Source: Wolfiporia cocos (taxonomy: Eukaryota > Basidiomycota > Agaricomycetes > Polyporales > Phaeolaceae). From it: a stretch of 64,000 bases of DNA. Below are positions 13,374 to 24,497 of this stretch, one piece after another; positions within the stretch are counted from its first letter, which is position 1, and the number at the start of each line of letters is the position of its first letter. The stretch covers positions 3,224,001 through 3,288,000 of the forward strand of contig JACCLO010000004.1 in NCBI GenBank assembly GCA_029448655.1, in the 5' to 3' direction. The notes beneath the pieces were generated by a model. The model was not told the DNA's origin. It searched no databases and was given only the letters and a program-made list of their open reading frames with translations. Both the position numbers and the translations under genes were made by a program.

Positions 13374-15549
13374 CTATATCGTGTCCCAGATTTTGTACCA
13401 TATTGTTTGATTGGCCTTCGCTTGTGAGTCTCGTGGACGCTGCTCGAGCTCCTCCTGCACGTCAATCTCTCTCTTACCTGTCACCAGATCCACCTCGGAT
13501 GGTGGTATGAGACGGCTACGGTACCACAATTTGTAACCGATCCAGAACAGGAGGAATGTCGGAAGACCAATGTAGGACGTCACGAAGCTGCTCTTGGTGA
13601 AGGGTAAGAAGGTGTCGAATCCTGCAGGAAGACCACACGTTGGTTTGATCACGCTATCCTGATGGTGGGCAGAACCGACCTTTGAACAACGTAATGACTG
13701 CGGTGGATATCAGCGCAAACCACGAGCCGAACGGTTGGAAGGGGGCCTTGTATGATAGATCATCCCTCGACAATCCTTGCGCAGCCAAGGCCTTCATGAA
13801 CCGTCTGAGTCTGGCGTGAGTACATCATGCCTAGCACCATATGAAGCAACTCACATGTGAGTATAGCAGATGCACATCCATGTAATCGCCCCGAACGTGG
13901 ATACGAGGTTCACGAACCAGCCAAACACTACAGTCGTACAATCAGCTTCACGGTAACGCAGATCGGGCATGTAGGTGCACCCTTAGAGCTGCCCTCAGAG
14001 ACGTTCAAGAATGCCAACGCGCAGAAACAAGTACACAGGATGAGGGCGGGGTACGGGACACCCATGCGATTGACTCGTGCAAAAACTCGTGGCGCCTGGC
14101 CTTGCACCGCAAGCCCATATAACGTGCGCGAACCGATATACAAGTCCGAATTGGCTGCGCTAAGCACGAAGACGAGAATGCATGCGTTGATAACCTGGTT
14201 GAGCACCTTGATCCCAGCCAGCGTCGTGGCTACATAGATCATGTCGTATGATCAGCCACAGGATCGGATAGTCGGAGCCAAACAACCGACCGACGACGAA
14301 GGGAGATGCTGCGGCCCCAGCTTTCGAAGAGTTGGCAACAAAAAGCGCCTATATGCGGCACGACAAGGGTTTAAGCATAACACAGGATGCCTCAGCCTAT
14401 AAAACCTTTACCCGATTCGTGCTGGGTACAACAAGCCCGATCACGAAGACACCCCCGACATAAAACATCAAGATGCGGTAGAACGTTCTCCGAATAGCGA
14501 CCGGTATGTTCTTGCTCGGGTCCTGCGTCTCCCCTACAGTCACACCGATGACCTCCGTGCCAATAAACGCGAACAACGCATTGATTAGCGTGCTCCAGAG
14601 CCCGAGGAAAGTGGCGAGATGCCTGTTGTGGACGCGCGCGAGCAAGTACGTTCCCATGGGTCCGTACGGATGGTCCCAGTACCGAAAGCCGATGCGATCG
14701 TGTTCGGGGTTGCCCCCGAGGTCGATGACAATGCCCATGAGGATGAGTCCGATCAGGGTAACAACTTTAATGCTACTGAACCAGAACTCGAGCTCTCCAA
14801 AGACGCGAACGCCAAGGAGGTTTATGAAGAAAACTGTAAGACACGTTCACGAATGACTCTCGTACATGTGATGAAAGCAGCATACACACCAACCGCTATG
14901 AATATGACTGTGCCAGGTGGCATGAGACAACGGTGAATATTAGCATTCCCAAAGCACTCACTCATCCAAACAGCCAGGTTGACCTTGGTCGTCCAGTATT
15001 GTATTACAACCCCAGCAGCATTGATATTATTCGGTGCTACAATCAGATATCTGCTCGCGAGCGCATGAGTCGTGGCATGCCGCTATCAGCTGGCACACTC
15101 ACTTGAGCACATAGTTCCAACCTAGTGCAAAGCCAAACGCAGGATCTACGAAACGCGTCGCGTATCCGGAAAAGCCTTTCTTATGCGGGAGGTACGCGCT
15201 CATCTCGCCAAGCGCGACCATCACCAGGTAACAGACGATCCCGACGAAAGCATATCCGAGCAAGATCCCGAGGGGCCCGCCTCTCACCAAAGCAGTCCCG
15301 GAGCCTATGATGAGTCCCGTGCCAATTGCTCCTCCCAGCTGAGGGTTCCATCATCATTGATCGCCATTGCTGCACGAAGGCATACTAACTTACGGCAATC
15401 ATTGAGACCTGGCGGGCAGTCAAATCACGGCGCAGACCCGTGGCTTCTTCGGAGACCAGCTCTTGATCCGCATGCAAGTCCTCTTTCGTAAGGTCGCTTA
15501 CCGAAGCCACAGCGGCGGGCGCGTCGATCTTCTCGCTATGCTCGGACAT
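13374..15549 (-). CDS. Amino-acid permease (YAT/AAP family, APC superfamily)
   Basis: Proton-coupled plasma-membrane amino-acid uptake protein with about 12 membrane spans. The ATG at 15549 starts MSEHSEKIDAPAAVASVSDL, a hydrophilic cytosolic tail; open frame further upstream lacks ATG. After the first intron comes the APC signature LGGAIGTGLIIGSGTALVRG, then GYAFVGIVCYLVMVALGEM. Later exons contain FAFIGTEVIGVTVGETQDP (the family FxGxExxxxxAGE-like block), ACILVFVLSAANSDLYIGSR, GWFVNLVSTFGAITWMCICY and a final hydrophobic pair. The C-terminus is hydrophilic (REIDVQEELEQRPRDSQ). At least seven introns. It is divergent from the armadillo gene. Substrate range cannot be told from sequence; Gap1/Agp1-like general permeases are the closest type. 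Confidence 0.93.
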
Positions 15550-16233
15550 CGTGGGAGACGGCCGGTATGCTCGAGAAGTACGGCGTAAAAGGGAGAGGAG
15601 CGAAACAGGATTGTATTGCGTGCTCAAGGTTTATCTACGCAGGGCTGCTGACTTGGGAGTTCTGATAGACAAGCCCTTGAGACGCCTACCAAGGCCGCAC
15701 ACTGATTGCACCACGGTTCACGTGCGTCGCGTCAAATGTCGCAGTCAGTCATGGTACCTGCGAGTGGCTGTAAATGGCCGGGGTCGACTCGGGCGGTTGT
15801 TCACTGCACAGGAAAGCTTGAGCAGTGCGGGCGTTGGCCAGAGTCCGAATATGTGGTGGGTATCCTGGTGGCACTCGTCCGTGGCCATCGGCGTGTTCTA
15901 GGCACGTAGCGAATGAATGATAAGTGGGCATGCACGTAAGCGGCAGCCACCCGCAGTCATAACAGGATATAAGTAAAATCAAGGTGCTATATGCAGTGTG
16001 CCCGGATGCAGAACAAGCGGTCAGAGCGATGAAGTCGAATTTGACGGATCAACGCGCCACGGACTGTGATCGAGCACGTGAAAGAGTTAGCAAGGCGGGT
16101 TGGACAAGATCTCCGATTGAGGACATCAGAACTGTTCCCCTTGTAAGAATAAACCTTAAGTGGGTCCTGCGGTCGCCTCATCCTATCCATCCACGTAAAC
16201 CCGCTCTTCTCCGACTTGCCAGCTGCTGCACGG
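15550..16233. promoter_or_regulatory. Divergent promoter region permease / armadillo protein
   Basis: 684 bases between the start codons of two divergent genes. It is GC-balanced, and no certain TATA box or GATA cluster was identified by eye. Short open frames on both strands look like chance. Confidence 0.45.
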
Positions 16234-18895
16234 ATGTCTTCCACTTCCAAGCTCGCCTACGCGTCCAAGCTCGGCGATTGTGTGGCTCGCCTCGACATCA
16301 ACCCGCCCGGCCAGTGGCAGGAGGTCGCGACGACAGCGCAATGTTTCGCCGATGATCTCCGTGTGAAAGATGGTCAGGGTTCCGTCGCTCGTCCGTGCAC
16401 TTGATGCTCGTCTGAGCCGCCTCCAGTTGAACAGCAGAGTGCACTGGGGCGCACTCTCCTCCCGCAGACCCTGACCTCCCTGCTCAAAGGCGCAATCAAA
16501 GGCGCGATCAAGGGCGCCGTGGCTGATGATTCCGCACGCAAAACAGCTATTTACGAGATACTACGGGTCGCAGCCAACTTATGCATGGACCATGGCAAGT
16601 GCGCCTTTCCATGTTTTCATTGGCACAGGTTAATGGAGAGTCATACATCTCAGACGAGAATCGAAGTCACCTTCTTGAAGCTGGATTCCCGCAAACGGTT
16701 GTCACCATGCTAGAAGGATATGCGGAGAACGTCCGCTCTGACGATACGAGCCCGCTTCCATTGCCTATCCCAGATCTCAAGGTAGTTAAGACCTCAATTG
16801 GATTCCTTCTCAACGCAAGCATTGGCTATGGTACGCAAGATCAGCCATATAGTATCGAGCCATGGGAATTTACGCTTCTTCACAGAACCTGTCAGGTTCC
16901 GACTCATTGCATTGGAGACCGCCATGACAATTTTGAAGTTATCGATGGCGGCATATCCCCCGGGCGCGTGGCTCACCGCACAACTTCCTGTTGATGCGGG
17001 GTATACAGATGCTGAGCAATTCGCGCTTGAATCGTGGAATTTGCGAAGTGGGATGTCATCCTGGGCCTGGAGGGCCCTCTCAGAGCTCCGAGATGATCCG
17101 GACGAAAGCGGTCAGTCAGCCCTTGCCGGCCAAGACGTTATGTGCTCACCGTATCGACAGCCCAAGCACGTCCGTTGTTCGGACCTGATGCATTGCCGTT
17201 CCTCACACGCCCTCTGCGTGCATTCATACCCCCATACCCGTCTCCACCTCCTCTCTTCACCGGTTCCCCTGCTCGTCATTCCCTGGTCCAGGCGGATTTT
17301 GACCTACTCGAGGAAGTTTGTGGTATCATAGAGTCTCTCTGCCTTGATGTAGAGGATGTCCGATTGTCGCTGGCTCGCGGCCTCACCTTCTCTGATGGCG
17401 AGCATGGTGGCGTGGCATGCCTCTTCGACATGCTGGCCTTCATAGACCGAGGTGATTATCCGCTGTACTGGTCTTCAGAGTTCTCGGGGGAACGGTCGAC
17501 GTGGGAGAAGGGTTTCGACATTTGCAAAGCTGCAATCGTGAAGGCAGTCGTTGAGGTCGCCGCCGAAGACAAGAATACCGATACCTTGTGGGATGATTCG
17601 CAGCCCCGAAAACCTGGCGGAGAGTTTGTGGACACGATGGTGCAGTGGATTCGTAAGCACAAGAGCCTCAAGGAAACGAATCGGGACGATCTCATCATCT
17701 GCGCGACGCTGAGCCTCGGCAACCTGTCGCGTCGTGGTGAGTCGCTGACGCTTTGATCCATGCGTTAGCTAACGTCGATCTTTCATGATCGCACAGATGC
17801 ACATGCTACAGCACTCGTGCGGCAGCCGATCTCCCTCGTGCCAGATTTGGCTACTATCCTCGAGCCTGATACCGACATTAAGGTAAAGCACGGGGCAGTA
17901 GGTCTTTTGAAGCATCTCGCCCAGTCACAAGGCAATCGGGCAGCTATGGGCGAGGCAGGTATCATACAGAGACTCGCGTCGTCACAAGTATGGGGGGAGA
18001 AGGCAGATATAGCGGAAATTGTGCAGGTATCTGCGATTGGCGTGGCGAAGCACATGTGCAACGGAAACGGTTAGTGTGGTCCTGCCATGGCAGAACCTGC
18101 AGGTCTGACGTAACCTGTGCTGTGCGCAATCGCAGCTGAGAATGTATTTGCCCTGATCGCACCGCCTCGAGATGCAGCATCGGGTACTCCCTTGGATCAG
18201 ATTCTAGCCCTTGTTCGCCGATCGGATTCAATCGCGGTGAAGAGCGAGGGCACACGGGTCCTCGTGAATGCTGTCAAGTCGCTTTGGTCAAGCGATCCGT
18301 CTGCTGACGGAGAAAAGTCCAAGAAGCGACAGGAGGCGATGCACGCAATCGTCACGCCGGCATGCGCCTCGGCGTTAGCGCAACTCGTTGGCCGGAGCAA
18401 GAAATACCCTATTTTAATTAATGAAGGCGTGGTCGCCCTGTCGTTGCTGAGCACACACGCTAATGGAGGTATGCTGCCTACCACCCACCCAAACACCATC
18501 CCGGTGGCTGATCATTCCCTCCAGGCACGCTGGTCCTTGACGCAATCCTGAACCCTCTCCCGAGTGAAGTCATCCGTCCGTCACAGTCGCAGCCTCCCTC
18601 GGCGGCCCCGACCGAGGGATCCTCGGATATGGGTCCCCGGAGTGCATTGGACATGCTGGTGACTGTCCTCAGAGGCACGGAGAACAGCGCCCCTGTTGAA
18701 GTTCGCGCTAATGTGTGCGCGCTTCTCGGCCAGCTGGGCAGGAAAGGGGTTGTCGCGGAGGATAGGGCGGCTGATGTCGCCAGGCTGCAGGAAAGCACGA
18801 ATGATCTTCTCGTAAGTGCCGCTGCAGACACCGCCGGCAACGTGAAAATGGCCGGCGCTGCTAAACGCACCTTGGAGGCATGGTCGCGGGTTTGA
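16234..18895 (+). CDS. Armadillo-repeat protein, SmgGDS (RAP1GDS1)-like
   Basis: Probable chaperone/exchange factor for prenylated Rho/Rap-type small GTPases, judged by overall resemblance to SmgGDS. The ATG at 16234 starts MSSTSKLAYASKLGDCVARL. The short repeated segment KGAIKGAIKGAV occurs near residue 90. The armadillo-like helices include AIYEILRVAANLCMDH, VVKTSIGFLLNASIGYG, LLEEVCGIIESLCLDVEDVR, DLIICATLSLGNLSRRD, KVKHGAVGLLKHLAQSQGNR, EIVQVSAIGVAKHMCNGN, VKSEGTRVLVNAVKSLW and PILINEGVVALSLLSTHANG, ending AAKRTLEAWSRV. Repeated phrases such as 'chGAVGLLKHLA' and 'TLxLGNLxR' are typical. About seven introns. The armadillo fold is firm; the SmgGDS role is inferred. Confidence 0.8.
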
Positions 18896-19372
18896 TCTCA
18901 TTGCTCAATTTCTTGTATGCCAGTCTATCTCTTGTTTAGATGCTGTGTGTAGTTATTGCGATCTGTTACTGTTACATAAGCAGGAAGGAAAATGGGATCA
19001 TTTGGAGCCGGACAGTTCTATGGTCCAGATTTGCAAGTATCTTGACCTGCGATTGAATACGCAGATCCATCAGATCTATTGAGAATCCGGATGCCGTCGA
19101 GAACATTTTTAAGAAGATGCAGAATGCAATGACCATATGGACCCTCAAGGCCTCATCGTTCAACTCGCTCGGCCATCGGGGATTTGATGCGCCGATCGTC
19201 GCTTTCGAAGCGCTGATGGCCTGTGATTCTAAATCGCCGTTCAAGCGGAACGCTTGTCATGGCGGGGTGTCCCAATCGCTGGCAGTGAGTGGAGCAGGGC
19301 GGTCCCTCTAGCCAGCACAGACTCCGATAACCTGAGGGCATCCAGACAACTCCAGACTAGGGAAGTACCAAA
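18896..19372. other. Intergenic region
   Basis: 477 bases holding the 3' end of the armadillo gene and the promoter of the hydrolase gene. Open frames are short; nothing else seen. Confidence 0.5.
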
Positions 19373-21116
19373 ATGGGCCACATCGTGAGCCTGTTAACGG
19401 TGGTGGACACCCCGAGACTACATTTTGCCTCACCTTCTGCGACTGTGAAAGTCAAAGGTCCCACTGATAGTCCGGAAGATTACCGGAGCGAATCGCTAGA
19501 ATCGTTTGTGGAGAGCCGCTGTCCTAGTCTCTATGGAGGGTTCAAGCCAGCATCTTGGTTGTTCAAGTGAGTTTGCGTCTCGTAGGAAACCGCAGAGTCA
19601 AGGCACTTACATCCGATATGCGGCGCAGTGGGCACCTCCAGACCGCATATGCTGTAGTAGGAGACTTTTCGAAGATAGACAAAGTAGATTACGATAGGCA
19701 AGTCGTCCTAAAATTTGCAACCGGAAGACATCCTGACCCTTCCCGCAGAACGCTCCTCCGGACTCTAGACGGAGGCACGATGTCAGTCCTGCTGTACGGA
19801 CCGATCTATTCTCCTATTAACGAATCCCTCAGAGGATTAGACAGCACCCCTCCGACGGACGAGCGAACACTGCCAGACGACACGCCCATTGTTGTAGTTC
19901 TCCACGGACTGACAGGAGGTTTGTCTATTTAATTGAACATCTGCCAACCATGTTGACTCAGGAAACGCCAAAAGGCTCACATGAATCTTACGTCCGAGCT
20001 ATCTTAGCCCCTGCTTGTACGCCTGTCGAACAAGGTGGACTTGGCTACAGAGGAATTGTGGTAAACTTCCGAGGATGTGGGTGATCATCATTCCGAAATC
20101 TATGGTCCAATTTGACAATTTTGGTCGTATCAGGTGCCGGGGTCGCCATTACTAGCCCCCAACTGTATTCTGCGGGGCATACTGATGATATTAGAGTGGC
20201 TGTGCTGCACATCTCACGACGTTACCCGAAAGCTCCTCTTCTAGGAATTGGCTTCTCCCTTGGCGCAAACGTGTTGACGAGGTATCTCGCGGAGGAAGGC
20301 CAACAATGTCGTCTTGTAGCCGGCTGTGCTGTTGCTTGTGTACGTATCGTGATGGCCCCTCATAATAACTCTGTCTGACGGTTCGTGCGCAAACCAGCCT
20401 TGGGATCTGGTAAAAAATGCACAAAGGTTAGTAAATATGGCAGATTCCTCAGTGTCATATACTCAGCTAGCCAGCACAGGCTCGAGGATGACTGGCTGCA
20501 TAGAGAGATCTACGCCAAAGCCATGGCTTCAAATCTTCAGAAACTGATGGGACGTCACGCAGAATCTCTGGCAAAATTCCCCGACCATCCTTTGACCAAG
20601 GCTGTCCCAGGTGTGATGGCCGCAAAATCGCTTACGCTCTCGAAGTTCGATAACACGATAACGTGCATTGGCGGAGGCTCCTCCCCGCCTTTCCCCTTCC
20701 CGACGTGCTGGGACTACTATGCATGGGCATCCAGCCACGAGATGCTCGCCAAAGTGCGCGTGCCATTCCTAGCACTCAACGCGGAGGACGATCCGATCGT
20801 GCAAGTGCTGCCCGTGGAAGCCGGCGGGAACCCATATGTCGCATTTGCCGTCACTGAGAAGGGCGGTCACCTTGGGTGGTTTGAAGCGGGGAAGAGCATA
20901 GGCGATGTCAGGCGATGGGTAAGTAATCCTGTAGTGGAATGGCTGAAGGCGGTCGGCGAGGACCTCGCTGCGCAGGATAGGCAGATACAGCCTACACACG
21001 TGGTAGATGGCTTCTTGAAGGAGGTTGGTCGCGATGACATTGGGTGTAAAGAAGTCGAAGGTGGCGGGCATGTGATTGGCGTTGAGGGAGAGGGCAGTCT
21101 ACTGGCTGGTTTGTAA
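19373..21116 (+). CDS. Alpha/beta hydrolase of the Eht1/Eeb1/YheT family
   Basis: Serine hydrolase or acyl-CoA:alcohol acyltransferase; the yeast relatives make medium-chain fatty-acid ethyl esters or act as lipases. The ATG at 19373 starts MGHIVSLLTVVDTPRLHF. The first intron joins WLF to the family hallmark NGHLQTAY, read across the splice as FNGHLQT. Further blocks: PIVVVLHGLTGGSHESYV, GIVVNFRGC, the nucleophile elbow LGIGFSLGANVLTRYLAEE with Ser in GFSLGA, the acid FLALNAEDDPIV and the base TEKGGHLGWFE. The C-terminal tail after VVEWLKAVGEDLAAQ is variable. About five introns. All three catalytic residues are present, so it is likely active; the natural substrate is unknown. Confidence 0.92.
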
Positions 21117-21228
21117 GCTAGAACACGACCTCGCCATTGCAACTATGTTCTGGACTCGACAACGGGGCATAGGATTGATTGGTATTGGATACAATAATTA
21201 AGCTACATCGTGTGCGTGCACAGTGCCA

Positions 21229-22296
21229 TCAGTCGCTATCACTGAAGGTGAGACCTTCCTCCTCCTCCTCCTCCTCCTCCTCCTCCTCCTCCTCTGCTGT
21301 TGTGCGCTCGTATTGGCTGACGTCGACGGACACAACACCTTCTTCCAGAAGACTGTCGTCTGCATCCAAATTCCTATCGCGTTCGAACAATTGTCGGCCT
21401 AGCATAGGCGAGACATGAGAGGAAGCTCTGCATCGTCGATATGCGATCGGCCGCACCTGAAAGGCGGATCGCCAACTTCTTGTACTCCTCCCTCTCTTTG
21501 AAAGATATTCCCCTCAGCTTCTCCTCTTCTTCACGGACCTTCTTAGCTGCCATCTCCTTCTCAAATTGCGCTTTCCAGGTCTTGAAATTCTCCACAGTGA
21601 CTGGGGTTCCACGAGTACGTGCTTCCTCCGCCTGCACAGGTTAAAGACAAGGCCCAGTCGTAAGTAACGCTGTCAAATACCTCCAACGCCAACCGCTCCT
21701 TCTCCATTTCCTCATGTTCACGGCGCTCAACCTTTTGCTGGATCAGAGAGGATAATTGCTCCCTCAAATGTGTAACCAGCGCAAATGTCATTGCCATCCC
21801 TAGATTCTCTTCCCCCTACTCCGGTGTAGTGGTTAGAGTATTGTGCGTCACAGCAGGCTGTACGTACCACTTTGCGCAACTCATCAAGTAGTTTGTCTAG
21901 GTCAGCATCGTCTATGGAGCCTTCTATCGTCTCCAGGGAGAACTCCGGCAACGCATCAGGGTACTCGTCCGTGTATTGTACTTCCAGGGACAATTTCACT
22001 GGCAAGCCCTCGGTTTGAGGTACATTATTTTTGTCAGTGAAACCGGGATCGCAGACTCACGCTCCTCTTCGCCTTCGATGGGTACTTCCGGTTCAACCTC
22101 TATGCGCACCGCCCTTTCCGAGATTTCTTTACATGAGTCTCAGTTCGATCGGCAGTAGGCTGCTGACTGCTGAGACGCACTAGTGAGCTCGGTCGGATAG
22201 ATGGACTCGAGAACCTTGCGTAGCAGGTTAAGCAGCGACTACTCATGACACACAGCCAAATACCTCAAACTCCTCAGATAGCAGTTCAGACGACAT
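21229..22296 (-). CDS. gir2: RWD-domain protein, Gir2/RWDD1 (DFRP2) family
   Basis: Partner of the DRG-family GTPase Rbg2 that also binds Gcn1; in yeast it restrains Gcn2 activation. The minus-strand ATG at 22296 opens MSSELLSEEFE, then LESIYPTEL. The RWD core has PVKLSLEVQYTDEYPDALPE (the YP..P motif) and LETIEGSIDDADLDKLLDEL. Next are NLGMAMTFALVTHLREQLSS and the coiled basic helix ERREHEEMEKERLALEV. The DFRP-type tail has RGTPVTVENFKTWKAQFEKE, as in RWDD1. The C-terminus carries a run of 13 Glu encoded by a CTC/TCC microsatellite (plus strand about 21250-21293) before GLTFSDSD. About five introns. It is convergent with the hydrolase gene, only 112 bases between stops. Confidence 0.92.
21250..21293. 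repeat. (TCC)n microsatellite encoding poly-Glu
   Basis: An almost pure TCC/GGA triplet run inside the last exon of the RWD protein gene. On the minus strand it encodes a Glu run just before the C-terminus. Length variation would stay in frame. The exact repeat ends are approximate. Confidence 0.9.
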
Positions 22297-22469
22297 TAGA
22301 TCTAGACAGGAATAATTAAACGAGTGTATGGGCCGGATGCGTGCAGGCGCTCGGCTGCAGTTGTGTTCCCTTGTGTGTTCCGTTCTTCGCGACCGATTTG
22401 GTACTGGGTTGTCCTCAAATCCTTTGCTCGCTTTCTCCTGCGCCAACAACGGCGACATAGCCGACCAGC
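22297..22469. promoter_or_regulatory. Divergent promoter region gir2 / mrp21
   Basis: Only 173 bases separate the start codons of two translation-related genes (Gir2 and mitoribosomal bS21m). AATAATTAAA lies near 22311. A bidirectional promoter is inferred from spacing. Confidence 0.5.
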
Positions 22470-23139
22470 ATGTTGTCCGCATTCGTTCGGCAGACTGTCT
22501 CAGCTGTACTAGGCACCGGTCACAATGTTGCAGTCGTCAACAACGCGAAGACGTTGATTCCATGTGTCCGGTCTCTCCACTCTTCCCCGAACCCCAACCA
22601 GGGTACTCAGAACTCCGCTGAACGCTTTGCACCGTCTTCGCGTAATCCATCCTCGCGGTATGCTGAAGGATCGAGCAAGTTTTGGCAAATTCTAGGGGAC
22701 CAAAGCAAACAGGCAAAAGAGCTGACCGAGCAAGAGGCAGAGGCACGCTGGAGGGAGCGAGAGATCTCGATTGTCCGAAATCTCAGGAGACCCAACCGTG
22801 CATACTCGGGTAAGTTGAAAATCTTTTCTCGGGCACAGCCCCTGTCACCGAGAGACACGCAGGTCGCAGTGTTGCGTTGGAGAGGCACGAAGTCGCGTAC
22901 GCATTCACCAAGCTACGGCGAATCTTAACTGCGAACAATGTGGTGAGAGAGCTGCGTTTGACGGAGAGACATGAAAAGAAGGGCGACAAACGACGGCGCT
23001 TGAAGAGTGAGCGCTGGAGAAGGCGGTTCGCGCATGAGGTGCGCTTTCCGGTATTTTGCATGGCCTGTTTCATCGACCCCTCTCGCAGGTGCGGAAGAAA
23101 GTCCAGCTGGCTAATGAGATCCGTGCTCGCGGTTCATGA
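22470..23139 (+). CDS. mrp21: Mitochondrial small-subunit ribosomal protein bS21m (Mrp21)
   Basis: Component of the mitochondrial ribosome small subunit. The ATG at 22470 opens MLSAFVRQTVSAVLGTGHNV, an Arg-bearing, Ser/Ala-rich N-terminus fitting a mitochondrial presequence. A linker follows (SSRYAEGSSKFWQILGDQSK). After an intron that splits Gly in YSGRSV, the S21 domain appears: RSVALERHEVAYAFTKLRRI, NNVVRELRLTERHEKKGDKR and the basic RRLKSERWRRRFAHE. The last exon gives VRKKVQLANEIRARGS and stops at 23139. The S21 core and the C-terminal basic KxExxRRRF block match fungal Mrp21. Two introns. Secure. Confidence 0.93.
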
Positions 23140-24146
23140 TTCTGACTTTTGTTCACCATTCGTTATTCGCGTCGTCTACGTCTGAGCATGTCGGGGTGCT
23201 GATGCACAAGTGGGGCGCAGGTGATCTAACTTAGACAACTTCCAGTGCCGCATCTACCGTGATTAAATTTAGAGTGTGAAGGAGATTTGTCCATCAGGCT
23301 AAGAAACCGACTGGGCAATATTGCCCATGTTAGAAGGCCAATCATGTTTGTCACAGTCTGTGGGCGCGCGGTGTGCTGTCATTCTCGGCAGGATCATAGA
23401 AGAGGTACCTATAGAACGACCTGTATGTCTTCAACATTCAATTTGATGTGAAGTCTAATGAGCTATGACCGTCTCAGACGGGGCAGGCTAACACCGAATA
23501 TAACGCATGTTCTCCTGAACCAGTATTTGCAGGTTTGGCGGGCACGCGCTCAACACGCCTCCTGCCTCGTGCTCTGCACGATGATGCACACCTAGGATAC
23601 CCTGGATACTGCGCGCCGACCCGAGACAGCTTTTGGCTTGTGAAGGCGCGGGTGACGTTTCGGACTCCTCGACTCCGTACGGCTATGCCCACCCACTCCT
23701 CAAGGTCACATTGCCCCGCCGCGGGCTTCATATCCAAGGGGTTGAGTGGATTCGACATGATCAATTACCTCGAACACACTGTTCGCGCGTAACTAGGCTG
23801 CTCCTTCAGGAGGACTCGGCCAATGATTCAGCGGTTTTGATTGACTTTTTCGGCGGACATCGTGTCTTGCCAGGTATGTACCATCCGCATTCATCGCGTA
23901 GGCATCAGGGAGGGGCCCCAAGCCTCGCCTTGGAGGTCCAGCCGCTTTCATCGAGAACGCGGTCAACATGCCACCTAGTATCGGACGGACGAGCCACGCT
24001 GGCTGTTGAGTGATGCGCGTTTCTCTACGGGATGAACCTATATATGCTCCCGGACGAGTCGTGGATTCATACAATTAACCCTTACCCCGCCAGGTCGAGC
24101 CTGCCTACGCTATATTTACTCAATATGTGTCGTAACGTCCGTAACG
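23140..24146. other. 1 kb region with unassigned coding potential
   Basis: After the mrp21 3' flank, a plus-strand frame around 23535-23792 reads protein-like (for instance DDAHLGYPGYCAPTRDSFW and VKARVTFRTPRLRTAMP). A second frame at about 23815-23877 gives AVLIDFFGGHRVLPG before a possible GTATGT donor. The minus strand is also open over much of 23474-23764 and 23793-24074. I could not find a consistent start, frame and splice set on either strand, so no CDS is claimed. It may be a degraded gene or one whose exons I have not joined. Confidence 0.35.
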
Positions 24147-24497
24147 ATGACTACATCCAGATTGTTGTTCGCTGACGGCGCCGATTTACAGATTATTGAC
24201 GGACGGTTCCACATCGAGTGCCAGCACTTCATCCCGATGCACACTCGTACACAAGACTGCCTTCGTCCAAACTGTCTTTTTAGCCGAAGACATGCACACC
24301 CAGTAGGTCCGTGTTGGGCTCCCGGTGCCTGAGAGAAGCAGTCCTAATTCTCACATCATCTAATATACGCAGGGTGCAAATCGCCGACTTGCGTTCGGAT
24401 GATGAATGCGCCTCAGCGCAATCCTATCCGAATGAGCGAGACAAAATGCGCAGACTGCGTGATGCGCGAGCGGACGGGTGCAATGAGCTGCACCTAG
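24147..24497 (+). CDS. Small Cys/His-rich protein (94 aa), putative zinc-binding
   Basis: Two exons, 24147-24306 and 24373-24497, separated by a 66-base GT..AG intron with a CTAAT branch-like site near 24360. Joined, they give 94 residues. Exon 1 encodes MTTSRLLFADGADLQIIDG, then CQHFIPMHTRTQDC, LRPNC and FSRRHAHPV. Exon 2 continues GCKSPTCVRMMNAPQRNP, IRMSETKCADCV, ending RTGAMSCT. Counting C-x-H, C, C, H-x-H, C, C, CxxC, there are enough Cys/His residues for one or two zinc sites. Either exon alone runs into early stops in the wrong frame, so the splice decides the reading. I recall similar Cys-patterned short proteins in other agaricomycete genomes but cannot name a family. Function unknown. 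Confidence 0.62.
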
